Below are positions 1 through 9,263 of a DNA stretch of 64,000 bases, one piece after another. Source of the stretch: Paludibacterium yongneupense DSM 18731 (GTDB lineage: Bacteria; Pseudomonadota; Gammaproteobacteria; Burkholderiales; Chromobacteriaceae); contig NZ_KE383957.1 in the NCBI RefSeq assembly GCF_000422925.1, positions 423,468 through 487,467 of the forward strand, written 5' to 3'. The notes below the pieces were generated by a model. It was not told the DNA's origin, ran no database searches, and was given only the letters and a program-made list of their open reading frames with translations. The translations under genes were made by a program, and so were the position numbers. How positions within the stretch are numbered: the stretch's first letter is position 1; each line of letters starts with the position of its first letter.

Positions 1-820
1 GACCGAGAAGCACCAGATAGACCTCGAGCTTCAATAGCAATTCTTCGACATTGGCCAGTTCCACCCCGGATAATTTGGCCGATACCTTGATCGAATCATC
101 CATTTTTCCCGTCAGATCGAGTAAGGCACCCATGCGCGTCATGGCCAGGCTGTTTTCCTCGCTGTGGCGTTCGACGCCATGCGCGGCTTCGTCGATGGCA
201 TTGCGCGCAGCCCCCGTTTCTTGCTGGATGCCGGCAACGAGGGCCGTAATGTCGCGTGTCGCGACCGTGGTCTTTTCTGCCAGTTTGCGAACTTCGTCCG
301 CCACGACCGCGAAACCGCGACCGGCTTCGCCCGCACGTGCGGCTTCGATCGCGGCGTTCAGGGCCAGGAGGCTGGTCTGGTCGGCCACCTCGCCGATCAG
401 GCGCACGATGCCATCGACCTTGGCGGCACGCTCGGACAGGCCCGCGATGCGTTCGGCGCAGTGACGGATGTCGGTGACCAGCCGATCCAGGGTCTCGCTC
501 AAGTGAGCGAAGGCACTGCGGTTTTCCTGCGATTGCTCGCCGGCGGCATGTGCCATTTGCTGCTCGTCCGCCAGTCGCGCCACCAACTGCTCGAACGACG
601 CGCGGGTATTGGCCAGCGATGTGCCGAAGTGTGCCAGATTCCGGCAGATGCCAGCCAGTTGCCTGTTTTCCTGGCGCAGGGCGGCGAGCGTGTCGTCGCG
701 CCTGGAGAGTTCTGTTTGCAGCGCTTCCTTGTCAAGCGTCAGTTGCCGCAGCTCTGCGCGTAGCTGTGTCAGTTCACGTTTTGCCGTTTCGAGTGCGCGG
801 CGGGTTTTTCCGAAGAACAT
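1..820 (-). CDS. Soluble methyl-accepting chemotaxis protein, partial (3' end outside window)
   Basis: The frame stays open from an ATG at 820 to the window edge, about 273 residues, and the C-terminus is missing. Residues 1-60 are a charged helix rich in Glu, Arg and Leu, with no signal peptide or membrane segment, so the receptor should be cytoplasmic. The chemoreceptor signalling hairpin follows, with the diagnostic stretch [20 protein letters not shown] and then [18 protein letters not shown]; these bind CheA and CheW. The last visible residues ([20 protein letters not shown]) resemble the start of a CZB zinc-binding domain, as in soluble CZB-type receptors. That part is inference because the Zn-binding His and Cys lie beyond base 1. 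No clear ribosome site precedes the ATG, so the start is the least certain part. Confidence 0.85.
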   Translation of the reverse strand, partial: MFFGKTRRALETAKRELTQLRAELRQLTLDKEALQTELSRRDDTLAALRQENRQLAGICRNLAHFGTSLANTRASFEQLVARLADEQQMAHAAGEQSQENRSAFAHLSETLDRLVTDIRHCAERIAGLSERAAKVDGIVRLIGEVADQTSLLALNAAIEAARAGEAGRGFAVVADEVRKLAEKTTVATRDITALVAGIQQETGAARNAIDEAAHGVERHSEENSLAMTRMGALLDLTGKMDDSIKVSAKLSGVELANVEELLLKLEVYLVLLG

Positions 821-853
821 GGGAGGACCGATGCGTCCGGCGGGACGGGTTAT

Positions 854-878
854 TAAGATATATACAGTATACATCTTA
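854..878. promoter_or_regulatory. 25-bp near-perfect palindrome upstream of the chemoreceptor
   Basis: Bases 854-878 read almost identically on both strands; only one symmetric pair and the centre base break symmetry, and the arms are AAGAT(A/G)TATAC. It lies 34 bp upstream of the chemoreceptor ATG in an otherwise GC-rich stretch. On the minus strand it contains TATACT, a good -10 hexamer, so it could be an operator overlapping the promoter. The binding protein is unknown. Confidence 0.45.
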
Positions 879-1226
879 TTGGCGGGCCGGCAACGGCAGC
901 GCAGGGGTGCAGGCTGAAAGAGAGGCATTGCCGTTGCCGCGAGCGGCATGGGGGCAAGGTCCGGACGGGGGCGGCTCGTCAGGGCGCGTGGCCGGGAGGG
1001 GGCGGGCATCGCCCGCTGCCCGCTGCGGGTCTCGATGACGATTCCGGGCGGGGCGCAGCAACTCCGGTTTGACAAACCGGGGGTGGGGGTGTGCTGAAAA
1101 CGGCGAAGACACCCGGCCGCTTCTTTATTCCCGTGCCCGATGCGAAAGGGGGCTTTCCCCGGTCGATCGCGGCTTTGCTCTCGGTGCCCGTGGCGTGACG
1201 GGGACTGCAACAGAATTTTCTATCGA
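879..1226. other. Gene-free stretch between chemoreceptor and ascorbate operon
   Basis: About 350 bp of GC-rich DNA separates the divergent chemoreceptor and dlgD genes. Short open frames occur on both strands, but none has a recognisable domain, a good ribosome site or codon use like its neighbours. I see no gene here. Confidence 0.5.
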
Positions 1227-1280
1227 TGGAATTCAATTCCACAATGTAAGATATATATTGAAATTAGATTCTACAATGTG
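1227..1280 (+). promoter_or_regulatory. Candidate IclR-family operator region for the dlgD operon
   Basis: Bases 1227-1241 form a perfect 15-bp palindrome (TGGAATT-C-AATTCCA), the TGGAA...TTCCA type expected of IclR-family operators. Two further copies of a YACAATGTR element lie at 1240-1248 and 1272-1280, 32 bp apart (about three helical turns). The same element occurs in inverse orientation just upstream of the IclR-type regulator gene (6990-6998). The region is AT-rich and lies 56-109 bp before the dlgD start. Binding by that regulator is inference from the shared element and the gene neighbourhood. Confidence 0.55.
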
Positions 1281-1335
1281 ATATTTTGCAGTCAAGAGGC
1301 GATGCAGGTCGTCATTTTCCGAAGAGGAATGGGTC

Positions 1336-2334
1336 ATGCGAGTGAGCTGCGAGCAGTTGAAGACGGAATTCAAACGCGTTCTGCTGGGGCGTGGCCTGAG
1401 CGAGGCAAAGGCGGATGAGTGCGCCAGGCTGTTTGCCGAAACGACCTTGACCGGTGTGTACAGTCATGGCGTCAATCGCTTTCCGCGCTTCGTCCAGCAA
1501 CTGGACCAGGGCGATATCGATCCGGCGGCCGAGCCGGAACGCCTGCTGGCGCTAGGGGCGCTCGAGCAGTGGGATGCCCGGCGCGGCATCGGCAATCTGA
1601 CCGCGCAGGCCATGATGGCACGCGCGATGGAACTGGCCGATGCGCACGGCATCGGGTTGATTGCGCTGCGCAATGCCAACCACTGGATGCGTGGCGGCGG
1701 TTATGGCTACCAGGCGGCCGAGCGTGGCTATATCGGCATCTGCTGGTCCAATTCGATCGCGGTCATGCCGCCGTGGGGAGCGAAAGAATGCCGAATCGGC
1801 ACGAACCCGCTGATCGTGGCGGTGCCGGGCGATCCTGTCACCATGGTCGACATGTCGATGTCGATGTTTTCCTACGGAATGCTCGAAGTCAATCGCTTGA
1901 ATGGCCGACAGCTGCCGGTGGATGGAGGCTTCGACGATGACGGATGCCCGACGCGCGAGCCGGCGGTGATCGAAAAGAATCGCCGCATAATGCCAATGGG
2001 ATACTGGAAAGGATCCGGCCTTTCCATTGTGCTCGATATGATCGCGACCCTGCTGTCGGGGGGGCTGTCGGTGGCTGAAATCACCGAGACGCAGAGCGAC
2101 GAAACCCGTGTCTCGCAGGTGTTCATCGCGATTTCGGTCGACAAGCTGATCGATGAAGGCACGATGTCGGAAAAACTTCAGACCATCAGGGATTACGTGC
2201 TGAGTGCGCAGCGCGCGGACCCCGACGTGGCAATCCGGATTCCCGGTCATGAGTTTCCGCAGCTCAAGGCGCAGAACATCGCGCAGGGCATCCCTGTCGA
2301 CGATAGCGTCTGGGCGCGCATTCTCGCCTTGTGA
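1336..2334 (+). CDS. dlgD: 2,3-diketo-L-gulonate reductase
   Basis: This 332-residue protein belongs to the Ldh2/YlbC NAD(P)-dependent oxidoreductase family and closely matches what I recall of E. coli DlgD (YiaK) along its whole length. Signature stretches include [18 protein letters not shown] residues 37-50, [25 protein letters not shown] and [17 protein letters not shown]. In the family it reduces 2,3-diketo-L-gulonate to 3-keto-L-gulonate with NADH in the cytoplasm. The start ATG at 1336 follows an AGAGGAA ribosome site and gives the family's usual length. It is the first gene of a five-gene operon encoding the next four steps. Candidate IclR-type operators lie upstream. Specificity is inferred from similarity and context. 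Confidence 0.93.
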   Translation: MRVSCEQLKTEFKRVLLGRGLSEAKADECARLFAETTLTGVYSHGVNRFPRFVQQLDQGDIDPAAEPERLLALGALEQWDARRGIGNLTAQAMMARAMELADAHGIGLIALRNANHWMRGGGYGYQAAERGYIGICWSNSIAVMPPWGAKECRIGTNPLIVAVPGDPVTMVDMSMSMFSYGMLEVNRLNGRQLPVDGGFDDDGCPTREPAVIEKNRRIMPMGYWKGSGLSIVLDMIATLLSGGLSVAEITETQSDETRVSQVFIAISVDKLIDEGTMSEKLQTIRDYVLSAQRADPDVAIRIPGHEFPQLKAQNIAQGIPVDDSVWARILAL

Positions 2335-2408
2335 TCGAACGGCTACGGCTTTGATCGCGTGCGTTTGGCGCGCTGTCACGACCGGCAACCGGAATCAGGA
2401 GATCCCTC

Positions 2409-3962
2409 ATGTCGTACTGGCTTGGGCTTGACTGCGGCGGCACTCTGATCAAGGCCGGCATCTATGATGCAGACGGGCGGGAATATGCCATCGCACGCGA
2501 ACCATTGACCGTCGAAAGTCCGAGGCCCGGTTGGCAGGAACGCGATATGGAACGCCTGTGGCAAGCGGCCGTCCGTGTGATTCGCTCGGCGCTGGCGGCA
2601 AGCCGTCTTCCGGCCTCTTCCATCGCCGGTGTCGGCATCTCGGCCCAGGGCAAGGGGCTGTACTTGCTGGATAGGCAAGGCCAACCCCTGGGGCGCGGCA
2701 TCCTGTCGTCCGACCAGCGCGCACTGGATCAGGTGCGTGCATGGCAGCAGGCAGGGCTGCCCGAACGTGTCTATCCCGCGACCTTGCAGACACTGTGGAC
2801 CGGGCATCCGGTCAGCCTGCTCGCCTGGATCAAGGCGAACGACGCCGAGCGCTACGCGGCCATCGGTTCGGTGCTGATGGCGCATGATTTTCTGCGGTTC
2901 CGCTTGTGCGGCGAGCTCGCTTGCGAGATCAGCAATATTTCCGAGTCGAATCTGTTCGATATGCACGAGTCGCGCTACGACCCGGCCCTGGCGGAGTGCT
3001 TCGGGATCGCCGATATCGTCGAGCGCCTGCCGCCTGTCGTCGGTTCGGCCGAGGTCGCCGGCGCCATCACGGCCGAGGCCGCGGCCACCACCGGGCTGCT
3101 CGCCTCGACCCCGGTGGTCGGCGGGCTGTTCGATGTCGTTGCCACCGCCTTGTGCTCGGGTGTCGTCGACGACACCCGACTCAACGCGGTCATGGGAACC
3201 TGGTCGGTGACTTCGGGCGTGAGCTCTTTCATTCGACGTCACCCCACCGCGAATTTTGTGCACGGCCGCCATGCCCAGGCGGGCGAGTACATCATCCATG
3301 AGGCGAGCCCGACGTCGGCCATCAATCTGGAGTGGGTGTTGCGCACCGCCGGCGGTGGCGCGGCTGTCGATTACGATGCGATGAACCACGCCATTGCCCA
3401 GCTGCCGCCCGCCTCAAGCTCCCTGTTGTTCCTCCCGTTTCTGTACGGCAGCAATGCCGGACTCGGCATGCACGGCTGCCTGTTCGACATGCAGGCCGCA
3501 CACGGACGCGCTCATGTGCTGCAGGCTGTTTACGAAGGGGTGGTTTTTAGCCATCTCACGCATCTGCGCCGCATGCAGCAGTGCTTCGATCGCGTCGAGG
3601 CGCTGCGTGTGACCGGGGGACCTTCGCACTCCGATGTCTGGATGCAGATGCTGGCCGATGCCAGTGGCTTGCCAGTCGAAGTGCCGGAGGTGGAAGAGAC
3701 GGGGTGTCTCGGTGCGGCATTGGCGGCGGCCGTCGGCGGCGGCGTTTTCTCCTGCTTCACCGAGGCGGTTGCCGCCCTGCGCATGCCCCTGCGCGTCCTG
3801 GTTCCGCAGGCTCGTGACCAGTGCGCCTATGAGCGCAAGTATCAGCGATATCAGCATCTTATAGATTGCCTGCGCCATTTTCATGACACCGAGCCGCTCG
3901 CCCTTTCTTCAGGAGTTCCCCATGACCAGACCTCTGCTTCAACTCGCCCTCGACCAACTTGA
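2409..3962 (+). CDS. lyxK: L-xylulose kinase / 3-keto-L-gulonate kinase (FGGY family)
   Basis: This 517-residue FGGY sugar kinase has the N-terminal phosphate loop GLDCGGTLIKAGIYD at residues 6-20. The second ATPase-fold motif is GGLFDVVATALCSG and the C-terminal adenosine motif is RVTGGPSHSDVWMQMLAD. It resembles E. coli LyxK (YiaP) throughout. In that pathway the kinase phosphorylates 3-keto-L-gulonate (or L-xylulose) to the 6- (or 5-) phosphate. It lies 74 bp after dlgD, and its last 41 bases overlap the start of sgbH, suggesting translational coupling. The tail of about 20 residues beyond the FGGY fold is not conserved in my recollection. Substrate choice is inference from neighbours. Confidence 0.9.
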   Translation: MSYWLGLDCGGTLIKAGIYDADGREYAIAREPLTVESPRPGWQERDMERLWQAAVRVIRSALAASRLPASSIAGVGISAQGKGLYLLDRQGQPLGRGILSSDQRALDQVRAWQQAGLPERVYPATLQTLWTGHPVSLLAWIKANDAERYAAIGSVLMAHDFLRFRLCGELACEISNISESNLFDMHESRYDPALAECFGIADIVERLPPVVGSAEVAGAITAEAAATTGLLASTPVVGGLFDVVATALCSGVVDDTRLNAVMGTWSVTSGVSSFIRRHPTANFVHGRHAQAGEYIIHEASPTSAINLEWVLRTAGGGAAVDYDAMNHAIAQLPPASSSLLFLPFLYGSNAGLGMHGCLFDMQAAHGRAHVLQAVYEGVVFSHLTHLRRMQQCFDRVEALRVTGGPSHSDVWMQMLADASGLPVEVPEVEETGCLGAALAAAVGGGVFSCFTEAVAALRMPLRVLVPQARDQCAYERKYQRYQHLIDCLRHFHDTEPLALSSGVPHDQTSASTRPRPT

Positions 3963-4575
3963 TCCGGACGCGGCACTTCAGTCGCTGGCGGGGTTGGCGC
4001 CGCATGTGGATATCATCGAAGCCGGAACCCTGTTGTGCTGCTCGGCCGGCATGGGGGCGGTGCGCCGGATCCGCGAACGCTATCCCGAGCACATCATGGT
4101 CGTCGATCTCAAGACGGCCGATGCCGGAACCGAGATGGCGCGCATGGCTTTCGGTGCCGGCGCCGACTGGATGACGGTCATCTGCGCCGCGCCGCTGGCG
4201 ACGCTGGAGGCCGCCCAGCGCGTGGCGCATGAGCATGGCGGCGAGATTCAGGTCGAACTGTTCGGCCATTGGACGCTGGAGCAGGCCCGCGAGTGGCGCG
4301 CGCTGGGGGTGCGGCAGGCGATTTACCATCGTGGGCGGGACGCGGCGGCGAAGGGGCTGGGATGGGGCGCGCAGGATTTGAAGCTGCTGCGTGCCCTGGC
4401 CGATGCGGGGATCGAACCCTCCGTGACCGGCGGGCTGACTCCGGCCGATCTGCCCTTGTTTGTCGGCATTCCGGTGCGTGCCTTCATCGCCGGCCGGGCA
4501 TTGTACGGTGCGCCCGACCCCGTTGCCGCGGCCCAGGCTTTCCACGATGCGATCGACCGCGGATGGGAGGGCTGA
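3922..4575 (+). CDS. sgbH: 3-keto-L-gulonate-6-phosphate decarboxylase
   Basis: A 217-residue TIM-barrel protein of the OMP decarboxylase superfamily, SgbH/UlaD type. Visible active-site motifs are DIIEAGT near residue 33, VDLKTADAG with the catalytic Asp-Lys-Asp set, DWMTVICAA, VELFGHW and YHRGRD. The family decarboxylates 3-keto-L-gulonate 6-phosphate to L-xylulose 5-phosphate using Mg2+. The ATG at 3922 was preferred over an upstream in-frame ATG at 3883 because CAGGAG lies directly before it and because homologues begin with RPLLQLALD-like residues. It overlaps the end of lyxK and is followed after 2 bp by sgbU. Confidence 0.92.
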   Translation: MTRPLLQLALDQLDPDAALQSLAGLAPHVDIIEAGTLLCCSAGMGAVRRIRERYPEHIMVVDLKTADAGTEMARMAFGAGADWMTVICAAPLATLEAAQRVAHEHGGEIQVELFGHWTLEQAREWRALGVRQAIYHRGRDAAAKGLGWGAQDLKLLRALADAGIEPSVTGGLTPADLPLFVGIPVRAFIAGRALYGAPDPVAAAQAFHDAIDRGWEG

Positions 4576-4577
4576 AC

Positions 4578-5438
4578 ATGCGTCGCCATCCTCTTGGAAT
4601 TTATGAAAAGGCGCTGCCGGCGAATCTGGGGTGGGGCGAGCGGCTGGCCGTAGCGCGTGCCTGCGGCTTCGATTTTGTCGAGATGTCGATCGATGAAAGC
4701 GATTCCCGGCTGGCGCGGCTCGACTGGAGCGTGGGCGAACGGCGCGAGCTCGCCCAGGAGATTCGCGACAGTGGCGTGCGGATTCCTTCGCTGTGCCTGT
4801 CCGCTCATCGCCGGTTTCCCTTCGGAAGCCGCGACCCCGCCATCCGCGAAGAGGCGCGCCGCATCTTGCGCGAGGCGATACGCCTCGCGCAAGATCTCGG
4901 CATTCGCACCATCCAGCTGGCCGGTTACGATGTCTACTACGAGCCGCACGATGCCGCCACCGTGGCGCTGTTTGCCGAAGGGCTGGAATGGGCGGTCGAT
5001 CTCGCGGCAGGCGCCCAGGTCATGCTGGCCGTTGAAATCATGGATACCGATTTTCTTAATTCAATCCGCAAATGGAAGGCCTGGGAGGCTCGCATCCGCT
5101 CCCCGTGGTTTACCGTCTACCCCGACGTCGGCAATCTGACCGCCTGGGGCAATGATGTGGCCGGCGAACTTGCGCTCGGGCTCGACCGCATTGCCGCCAT
5201 CCATCTGAAAGATGCCTTGCCAGTGACCGCCGGGCAGCCAGGGCAGTTCCGCGATGTGCCTTTCGGCAGCGGGTGCGTCGACTTTGTCGGTGTGTTTTCC
5301 ACCCTGGCGCGTATCGGCTATCGCGGCGCCTTCCTGATCGAGATGTGGACCGAGAAGGCGGAGGAGCCCCTGCTTGAAATCATAAACGCAAGACGCTGGA
5401 TTGAAGCGCGAATGGCGGAAGGAGGTTTCGATGCTTGA
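4578..5438 (+). CDS. sgbU: L-xylulose-5-phosphate 3-epimerase
   Basis: This 286-residue protein of the AP-endonuclease-2/xylose-isomerase TIM-barrel type matches SgbU/UlaE closely. Hallmarks are LGIYEKALP at the N-terminus, [60 protein letters not shown] and FLIEMWTE; the last contains the metal-binding Glu. It converts L-xylulose 5-phosphate to L-ribulose 5-phosphate. The ATG at 4578 lies 2 bp after the sgbH stop, with GGGAGG just upstream. Its last 8 bases overlap sgbE. A longer in-frame extension to 4269 would run through sgbH and is not credible. Confidence 0.92.
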   Translation: MRRHPLGIYEKALPANLGWGERLAVARACGFDFVEMSIDESDSRLARLDWSVGERRELAQEIRDSGVRIPSLCLSAHRRFPFGSRDPAIREEARRILREAIRLAQDLGIRTIQLAGYDVYYEPHDAATVALFAEGLEWAVDLAAGAQVMLAVEIMDTDFLNSIRKWKAWEARIRSPWFTVYPDVGNLTAWGNDVAGELALGLDRIAAIHLKDALPVTAGQPGQFRDVPFGSGCVDFVGVFSTLARIGYRGAFLIEMWTEKAEEPLLEIINARRWIEARMAEGGFDA

Positions 5439-6129
5439 ATCTCTGAAAGAGGCCGTGCTGGCGGCCAATCTGGATTTGCCGCGCCACGGACTCGTGACTT
5501 TTACCTGGGGCAATGTCAGCGCCATCGACCGCGAGCAGGGACGGGTGGTTATCAAACCATCGGGCATCAAGTATGAAGAGATGAAGGTCGCGGACATGGT
5601 GGTGCTGGATATGGATGGACGGGTGGTCGAAGGCGACAAGCGCCCGTCGTCGGACACCCCGACACATCTGGCCCTGTACCGCTGGACGCCATCGATCGGC
5701 GGTATCGTTCATACCCACTCGCGACACGCTACGATTTGGGCGCAGGCCCGGCGCGATATGCCGGCCCTGGGCACGACGCACGCCGATTACTTTCACGGCG
5801 CGATTCCTTGCACGCGTGCTTTGCGCCGAGCCGAAATCGCCGGCGAGTATGAGCGGGAGACTGGGCAGGTGATCATCGAGACCTTCACCGAGCGCGGTCT
5901 TGCCCCGATGGCGGTGCCGGCCGTACTCGTGCATTCGCACGGGCCTTTCACCTGGGGACGGGACGCGCACGAGGCGGTACACAATGCGGTGGTTCTGGAG
6001 GAGGTCGGCTATATGGCGCTGTTTGGCGGTCAACTGGGACCCCTGAGCGACATGGCCCAGGAGCTGCTGGACAAGCACTATCTGCGCAAGCACGGGGCAG
6101 GCGCCTATTACGGTCAGCCGGGCGCCTGA
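5431..6129 (+). CDS. sgbE: L-ribulose-5-phosphate 4-epimerase
   Basis: This 232-residue class II aldolase/AraD-family epimerase carries the Zn-binding pair in IVHTHSRHA, the Asn-Gly-type substrate loop TWGNVSAID, the phosphate-site [10 protein letters not shown] and the third Zn ligand in [11 protein letters not shown]. It converts L-ribulose 5-phosphate to D-xylulose 5-phosphate, which feeds the pentose phosphate pathway. The ATG at 5431 has a strong AAGGAGG ribosome site and overlaps the sgbU stop by 8 bp. The paralogues AraD, UlaF and SgbE cannot be separated by motif alone; operon context decides the name. No transporter gene follows. Confidence 0.9.
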   Translation: MLESLKEAVLAANLDLPRHGLVTFTWGNVSAIDREQGRVVIKPSGIKYEEMKVADMVVLDMDGRVVEGDKRPSSDTPTHLALYRWTPSIGGIVHTHSRHATIWAQARRDMPALGTTHADYFHGAIPCTRALRRAEIAGEYERETGQVIIETFTERGLAPMAVPAVLVHSHGPFTWGRDAHEAVHNAVVLEEVGYMALFGGQLGPLSDMAQELLDKHYLRKHGAGAYYGQPGA

Positions 6130-6183
6130 GCGACGCCGCTGCCGCCGGCCGGTCTCGGGGGAGGGCGACGGGAGCGGAGCGGT

Positions 6184-6975
6184 TTACTGCGGCAACGGAG
6201 TGCTGCCACCTAGTTCTTTGGAAATGCAGTCGGCGGCATGCAGCAGCGGCGGGATCAGCGAGCTCTCTCCCACGGAGTGCAGGCGCGGCGTCGGCAATGA
6301 CGATGAGATCGCGTACTGGACGCGCTGGTGGATGTCGAAGACCGGTGCCGCGATGCAGGAGACGCCGAGTTCGTTTTCTTCACGGTCGAAAGCCAGGCCG
6401 CGCGCGCGGATGTCGGCAAGCTCGCGGCGCATCGACGCGATGTCGATGATGGTCGTATCGGTCAGCCGCTCGATGCGTGCGCTGGCCCAGTAGCGTTCAA
6501 GGTAGGTGTCGGGGCTGAAGGCGAGAAACAGCTTGCCCATGGCTGTGCAGTGCAGCGGGCGCTGCTGCCCGATATAAGCGTGCGTGCGCATGATGTCGCG
6601 CGTGGGCTCGAGCTTGTAGACCAGAATGACGTGGTCGTTTTCCAGGTTGCCCATATTGACCGTTTCCCCCGTCTCCCAGTTCAGGGTTTCGAGAAAGGGG
6701 GCTGCCATCTGCACGATATTCAGGGACGACAGCGCCTTTTGCCCGATGGCCACCAGTTTTGCCGTCAGCCGGTAGCTGCCGGGAGTCACGGCATGGGTGA
6801 CGTAACCGAGTGCCGACAGCCCCTGCAGTATGCGGTGGGTGGTGCTTTTGTTCAGCTCCACGAGTTCGCTGAGCCGGGCGAGGGAGCAGCCGTTGGGGTA
6901 ATCGCTGAGAATCTCGAGCAACAGAAAACCGCGGGCAAGGCTCTGGTTTCCGTAGGGAATGGATTTTTCGGTCAT
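6184..6975 (-). CDS. yiaJ: IclR-family transcriptional regulator, YiaJ/PlaR type
   Basis: A 263-residue regulator with an N-terminal winged helix (residues about 10-75: QSLARGFLLLEILSDYPNG, then LNKSTTHRILQGL as recognition helix) and a C-terminal IclR effector domain containing DREENELGVSCIAAPVFD. It strongly resembles YiaJ (PlaR), which represses the E. coli yiaK-S diketogulonate operon. It sits convergent to the five catabolic genes, 54 bp after sgbE. I chose the ATG at 6975. A GTG at 7029 in frame would add 18 residues. TATACT lies only about 5 bases before the ATG, so a leaderless message is possible. A copy of the shared CACAATGTG element precedes it. Confidence 0.9.
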   Translation of the reverse strand: MTEKSIPYGNQSLARGFLLLEILSDYPNGCSLARLSELVELNKSTTHRILQGLSALGYVTHAVTPGSYRLTAKLVAIGQKALSSLNIVQMAAPFLETLNWETGETVNMGNLENDHVILVYKLEPTRDIMRTHAYIGQQRPLHCTAMGKLFLAFSPDTYLERYWASARIERLTDTTIIDIASMRRELADIRARGLAFDREENELGVSCIAAPVFDIHQRVQYAISSSLPTPRLHSVGESSLIPPLLHAADCISKELGGSTPLPQ

Positions 6976-6986
6976 CGCAGTATACG

Positions 6987-7000
6987 TTGCACATTGTGAA
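6987..7000 (-). promoter_or_regulatory. Candidate operator upstream of the IclR-type regulator
   Basis: The 14 bases contain a perfect CACA-T-TGTG palindrome at 6990-6998. On the minus strand this reads CACAATGTG, nearly the same as the two elements in front of dlgD at 1240-1248 and 1272-1280. It lies directly upstream of the regulator's TATACT and start codon, so it could mediate autoregulation. This rests on the shared sequence only. Confidence 0.45.
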
Positions 7001-7083
7001 TCGGTGGCGCCAAGTAGAAACGATACCACAAGGCGGTATTTTCGGTCTGGCGAAATGGCGCGCCGTCGCTGTGGCGAGGCTGC

Positions 7084-7110
7084 TTACAAAGCCGTCAAGC
7101 GTGATATACT
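7084..7110 (+). promoter_or_regulatory. Candidate sigma-70 promoter of tig
   Basis: TATACT at 7105-7110 is a near-consensus -10 hexamer. A weak -35 (TTACAA at 7084-7089, 15-bp spacing) precedes it. The position would give a long 5' leader of about 170 bases before tig. Confidence 0.45.
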
Positions 7111-7284
7111 GCCGGTTTTCGTATCCGCCGGAGCGCTGCGTTCGTCCCGGCGGAATTGAGCGGATGATCGCCATCGGGCGTATCCGGCCGCGCATCACAT
7201 GTGGGTGTCGCCGCGTCGGCAACCGGCCCCGTCTGCGTCGTCCCGCACAGCTTACTAAACTCGCACATGTTTTAAGGATTTGAC

Positions 7285-8595
7285 ATGCAAGTACAGGTGG
7301 AAACGTTGAGCACCCTCGAGCGCCGCATGGATATCGCGCTGCCCATGGCTGTTATTGATGCCCAAGTGGCCGAGCGTCTCAAGCGCGCCGCCCGCAGTGC
7401 CAAGATCCAGGGCTTCCGCCCGGGCAAGGCTCCGCTCAAGATTGTCGAAATGAGCTATGGCCCGCAGATTCGCGAAGAAGTCCTTGGCGAGCAGGTTCAG
7501 CAGGGCTTCCATCAGGCCGTTGTCGAACAGAAACTGCGCGTGGCGGGTTTCCCGCGTTTCGAACCGTCGACCGATGAAGCCGACAAGGAAAACTTCAAAT
7601 TTGCCGCGATCTTTGAAGTGTACCCCGAAGTCAAGGTCGGCGATCTGACTGGCAAGGACATCGAAAAGCCGGTGGCTGAAGTCACCGAAGCCGAAATCGA
7701 CAAGACCGTCGACATCCTGCGCCAACAACGCACCCGCTATACCCGCGTCGAGCGCGCCGCCGCCACGGGCGATCGCGTGATCATCGATTTCAAGGGCAGC
7801 ATCGACGGCGTGCCGTTCGAAGGCGGCTCTTCGGAAAACTTCCCGTTCGTACTGGGCCAGGGGCAGATGTTGCCCGACTTCGAGACCGGTGTGACCGGTC
7901 TGGCCGAAGGCGAGACCAAGAATATCGAAGTGAGCTTCCCTGCCGACTACCACGGCAAGGACGTAGCCGGCAAAACCGCCGTCTTCGAAATCACGGTCAA
8001 GAATGTGGCCGAAGCCGAACTGCCGGCCGTCGATGCCGAATTCGCCAAGCAACTGGGCGTGGCTGACGGCGATGTCGACGCGATGCGCGCCGAGATCAAA
8101 AAGAATGTCGAACGCGAAGTGAAGCGTCGTCTGCAGGCCCGCGTGAAGGAAAACGTGATGCAAGCCCTGCTCGACGCGACCGAGATCGAACTGCCGAAGG
8201 CACTGGTGCAGCAGGAAATCGGGCGCCTGATGGATCAGGCCCGTCGCGATCTGGAAGGCCGTGGCATGAAAAACGTCAAGGACATGCCGTTCCCGCCGGA
8301 ACTGTTCCAGCAACAGGCTGAACGCCGAGTTTCGCTGGGGCTGATCCTGGCCGAAGTGGTCGATGCCAACAAGCTGGAAGCCAAGCCGGAACAGGTGCGC
8401 GCGCTGGTCGACGAGTTTGCCGACAGCTACGAGGACGCGGAAGAAGTGGTGAGCTGGTATTATGCGAGCCCGGACCGCCTCGAAGGCCCGACTTCCATGG
8501 TTCTTGAAAACAATGTGGTTGAATTTGTGCTGACTCGTGCCAATGTACTGGAAGCGGCGGTGCCTTTCGAACAACTGATGGGCAAGAACGCCTGA
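7285..8595 (+). CDS. tig: Trigger factor, ribosome-bound chaperone and prolyl isomerase
   Basis: A 436-residue protein, the usual trigger factor length. The ribosome-binding tail has the signature GFRPGKAPLKIVEMSYG near residues 49-65. The FKBP-type prolyl isomerase domain (about 155-245) shows GDRVIIDFKGSIDGVPFEGG and FPFVLGQGQMLPDFE. The C-terminal helical chaperone domain ends with VVEFVLTRANV. It binds nascent chains at the ribosome exit tunnel. It heads the tig-clpP-clpX block, with only 22 bp before clpP. The start fits the family N-terminus (MQVQVETLSTLERR). Confidence 0.97.
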   Translation: MQVQVETLSTLERRMDIALPMAVIDAQVAERLKRAARSAKIQGFRPGKAPLKIVEMSYGPQIREEVLGEQVQQGFHQAVVEQKLRVAGFPRFEPSTDEADKENFKFAAIFEVYPEVKVGDLTGKDIEKPVAEVTEAEIDKTVDILRQQRTRYTRVERAAATGDRVIIDFKGSIDGVPFEGGSSENFPFVLGQGQMLPDFETGVTGLAEGETKNIEVSFPADYHGKDVAGKTAVFEITVKNVAEAELPAVDAEFAKQLGVADGDVDAMRAEIKKNVEREVKRRLQARVKENVMQALLDATEIELPKALVQQEIGRLMDQARRDLEGRGMKNVKDMPFPPELFQQQAERRVSLGLILAEVVDANKLEAKPEQVRALVDEFADSYEDAEEVVSWYYASPDRLEGPTSMVLENNVVEFVLTRANVLEAAVPFEQLMGKNA

Positions 8596-8617
8596 TAACC
8601 CATAACCGGAGTGGCCG

Positions 8618-9244
8618 ATGAAATCGATGATGGAACCTCAAGCACTGGGCCTCGTGCCCATGGTCGTAGAGCAGAGCGGCCGTGGCGAGCGCGCGTATGA
8701 TATCTACTCGCGTCTTCTCAAGGAACGCATCGTGTTCTTGGTGGGGCCCGTGACGGATGAGTCGGCCAATCTGGTTGTGGCGCAGTTGCTGTTTCTCGAA
8801 TCGGAGAACCCGGACAAGGACATCTTCTTCTACATCAACTCGCCCGGCGGCTCGATTACCGCGGGCATGTCGATCTACGATACGATGAACTTCATCAAGC
8901 CGGATGTTTCGACCTTGTGCATAGGCCAGGCCGCCAGCATGGGCGCCTTCCTGCTTTCCGCCGGCCAGCAGGGCAAGCGTTTTGCCTTGCCCCACAGCCG
9001 GGTGATGATTCACCAGCCTTTGATCGGCGGCTTGTCCGGCCAGGCGACCGATATCGAAATCCACGCCCGCGAATTGCTGAAGATCAAGGACCTGATGAAC
9101 GAACTGATGGCCAAGCATACCGGCAAGAGCACGGAACAATTGCGGCAGGATACCGAGCGCGACAATTTCATGTCGTCGCAGCAGGCCATGGAGTACGGCC
9201 TGATTGACAAGGTTCTGTCGTCGCGCAACGATACTCAGGCTTAA
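8618..9244 (+). CDS. clpP: ATP-dependent Clp protease proteolytic subunit
   Basis: A 208-residue serine protease of the ClpP family. The triad is visible as Ser107 in [11 protein letters not shown], His132 in MIHQPL and Asp182 in DTERDNF. The oxyanion-region motif [11 protein letters not shown] is intact. ClpP forms the barrel that degrades proteins unfolded by ClpX or ClpA. A short N-terminal propeptide of about 13 residues is likely, as in other proteobacteria. It lies between tig and clpX with 19-22 bp gaps, so co-transcription is likely. Confidence 0.97.
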   Translation: MKSMMEPQALGLVPMVVEQSGRGERAYDIYSRLLKERIVFLVGPVTDESANLVVAQLLFLESENPDKDIFFYINSPGGSITAGMSIYDTMNFIKPDVSTLCIGQAASMGAFLLSAGQQGKRFALPHSRVMIHQPLIGGLSGQATDIEIHARELLKIKDLMNELMAKHTGKSTEQLRQDTERDNFMSSQQAMEYGLIDKVLSSRNDTQA

Positions 9245-9263
9245 TCCGTACGGACCTTCATTG

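Noticed and set aside
4269..4577. 103-residue N-terminal extension of sgbU
   Set aside because: It lies inside sgbH in another frame, and the SgbU family starts at 4578 with LGIYEKALP.
7255..8574. 439-codon minus-strand open frame opposite tig
   Set aside because: It mirrors the trigger factor gene and has biased His, Phe and Leu content without any motif.
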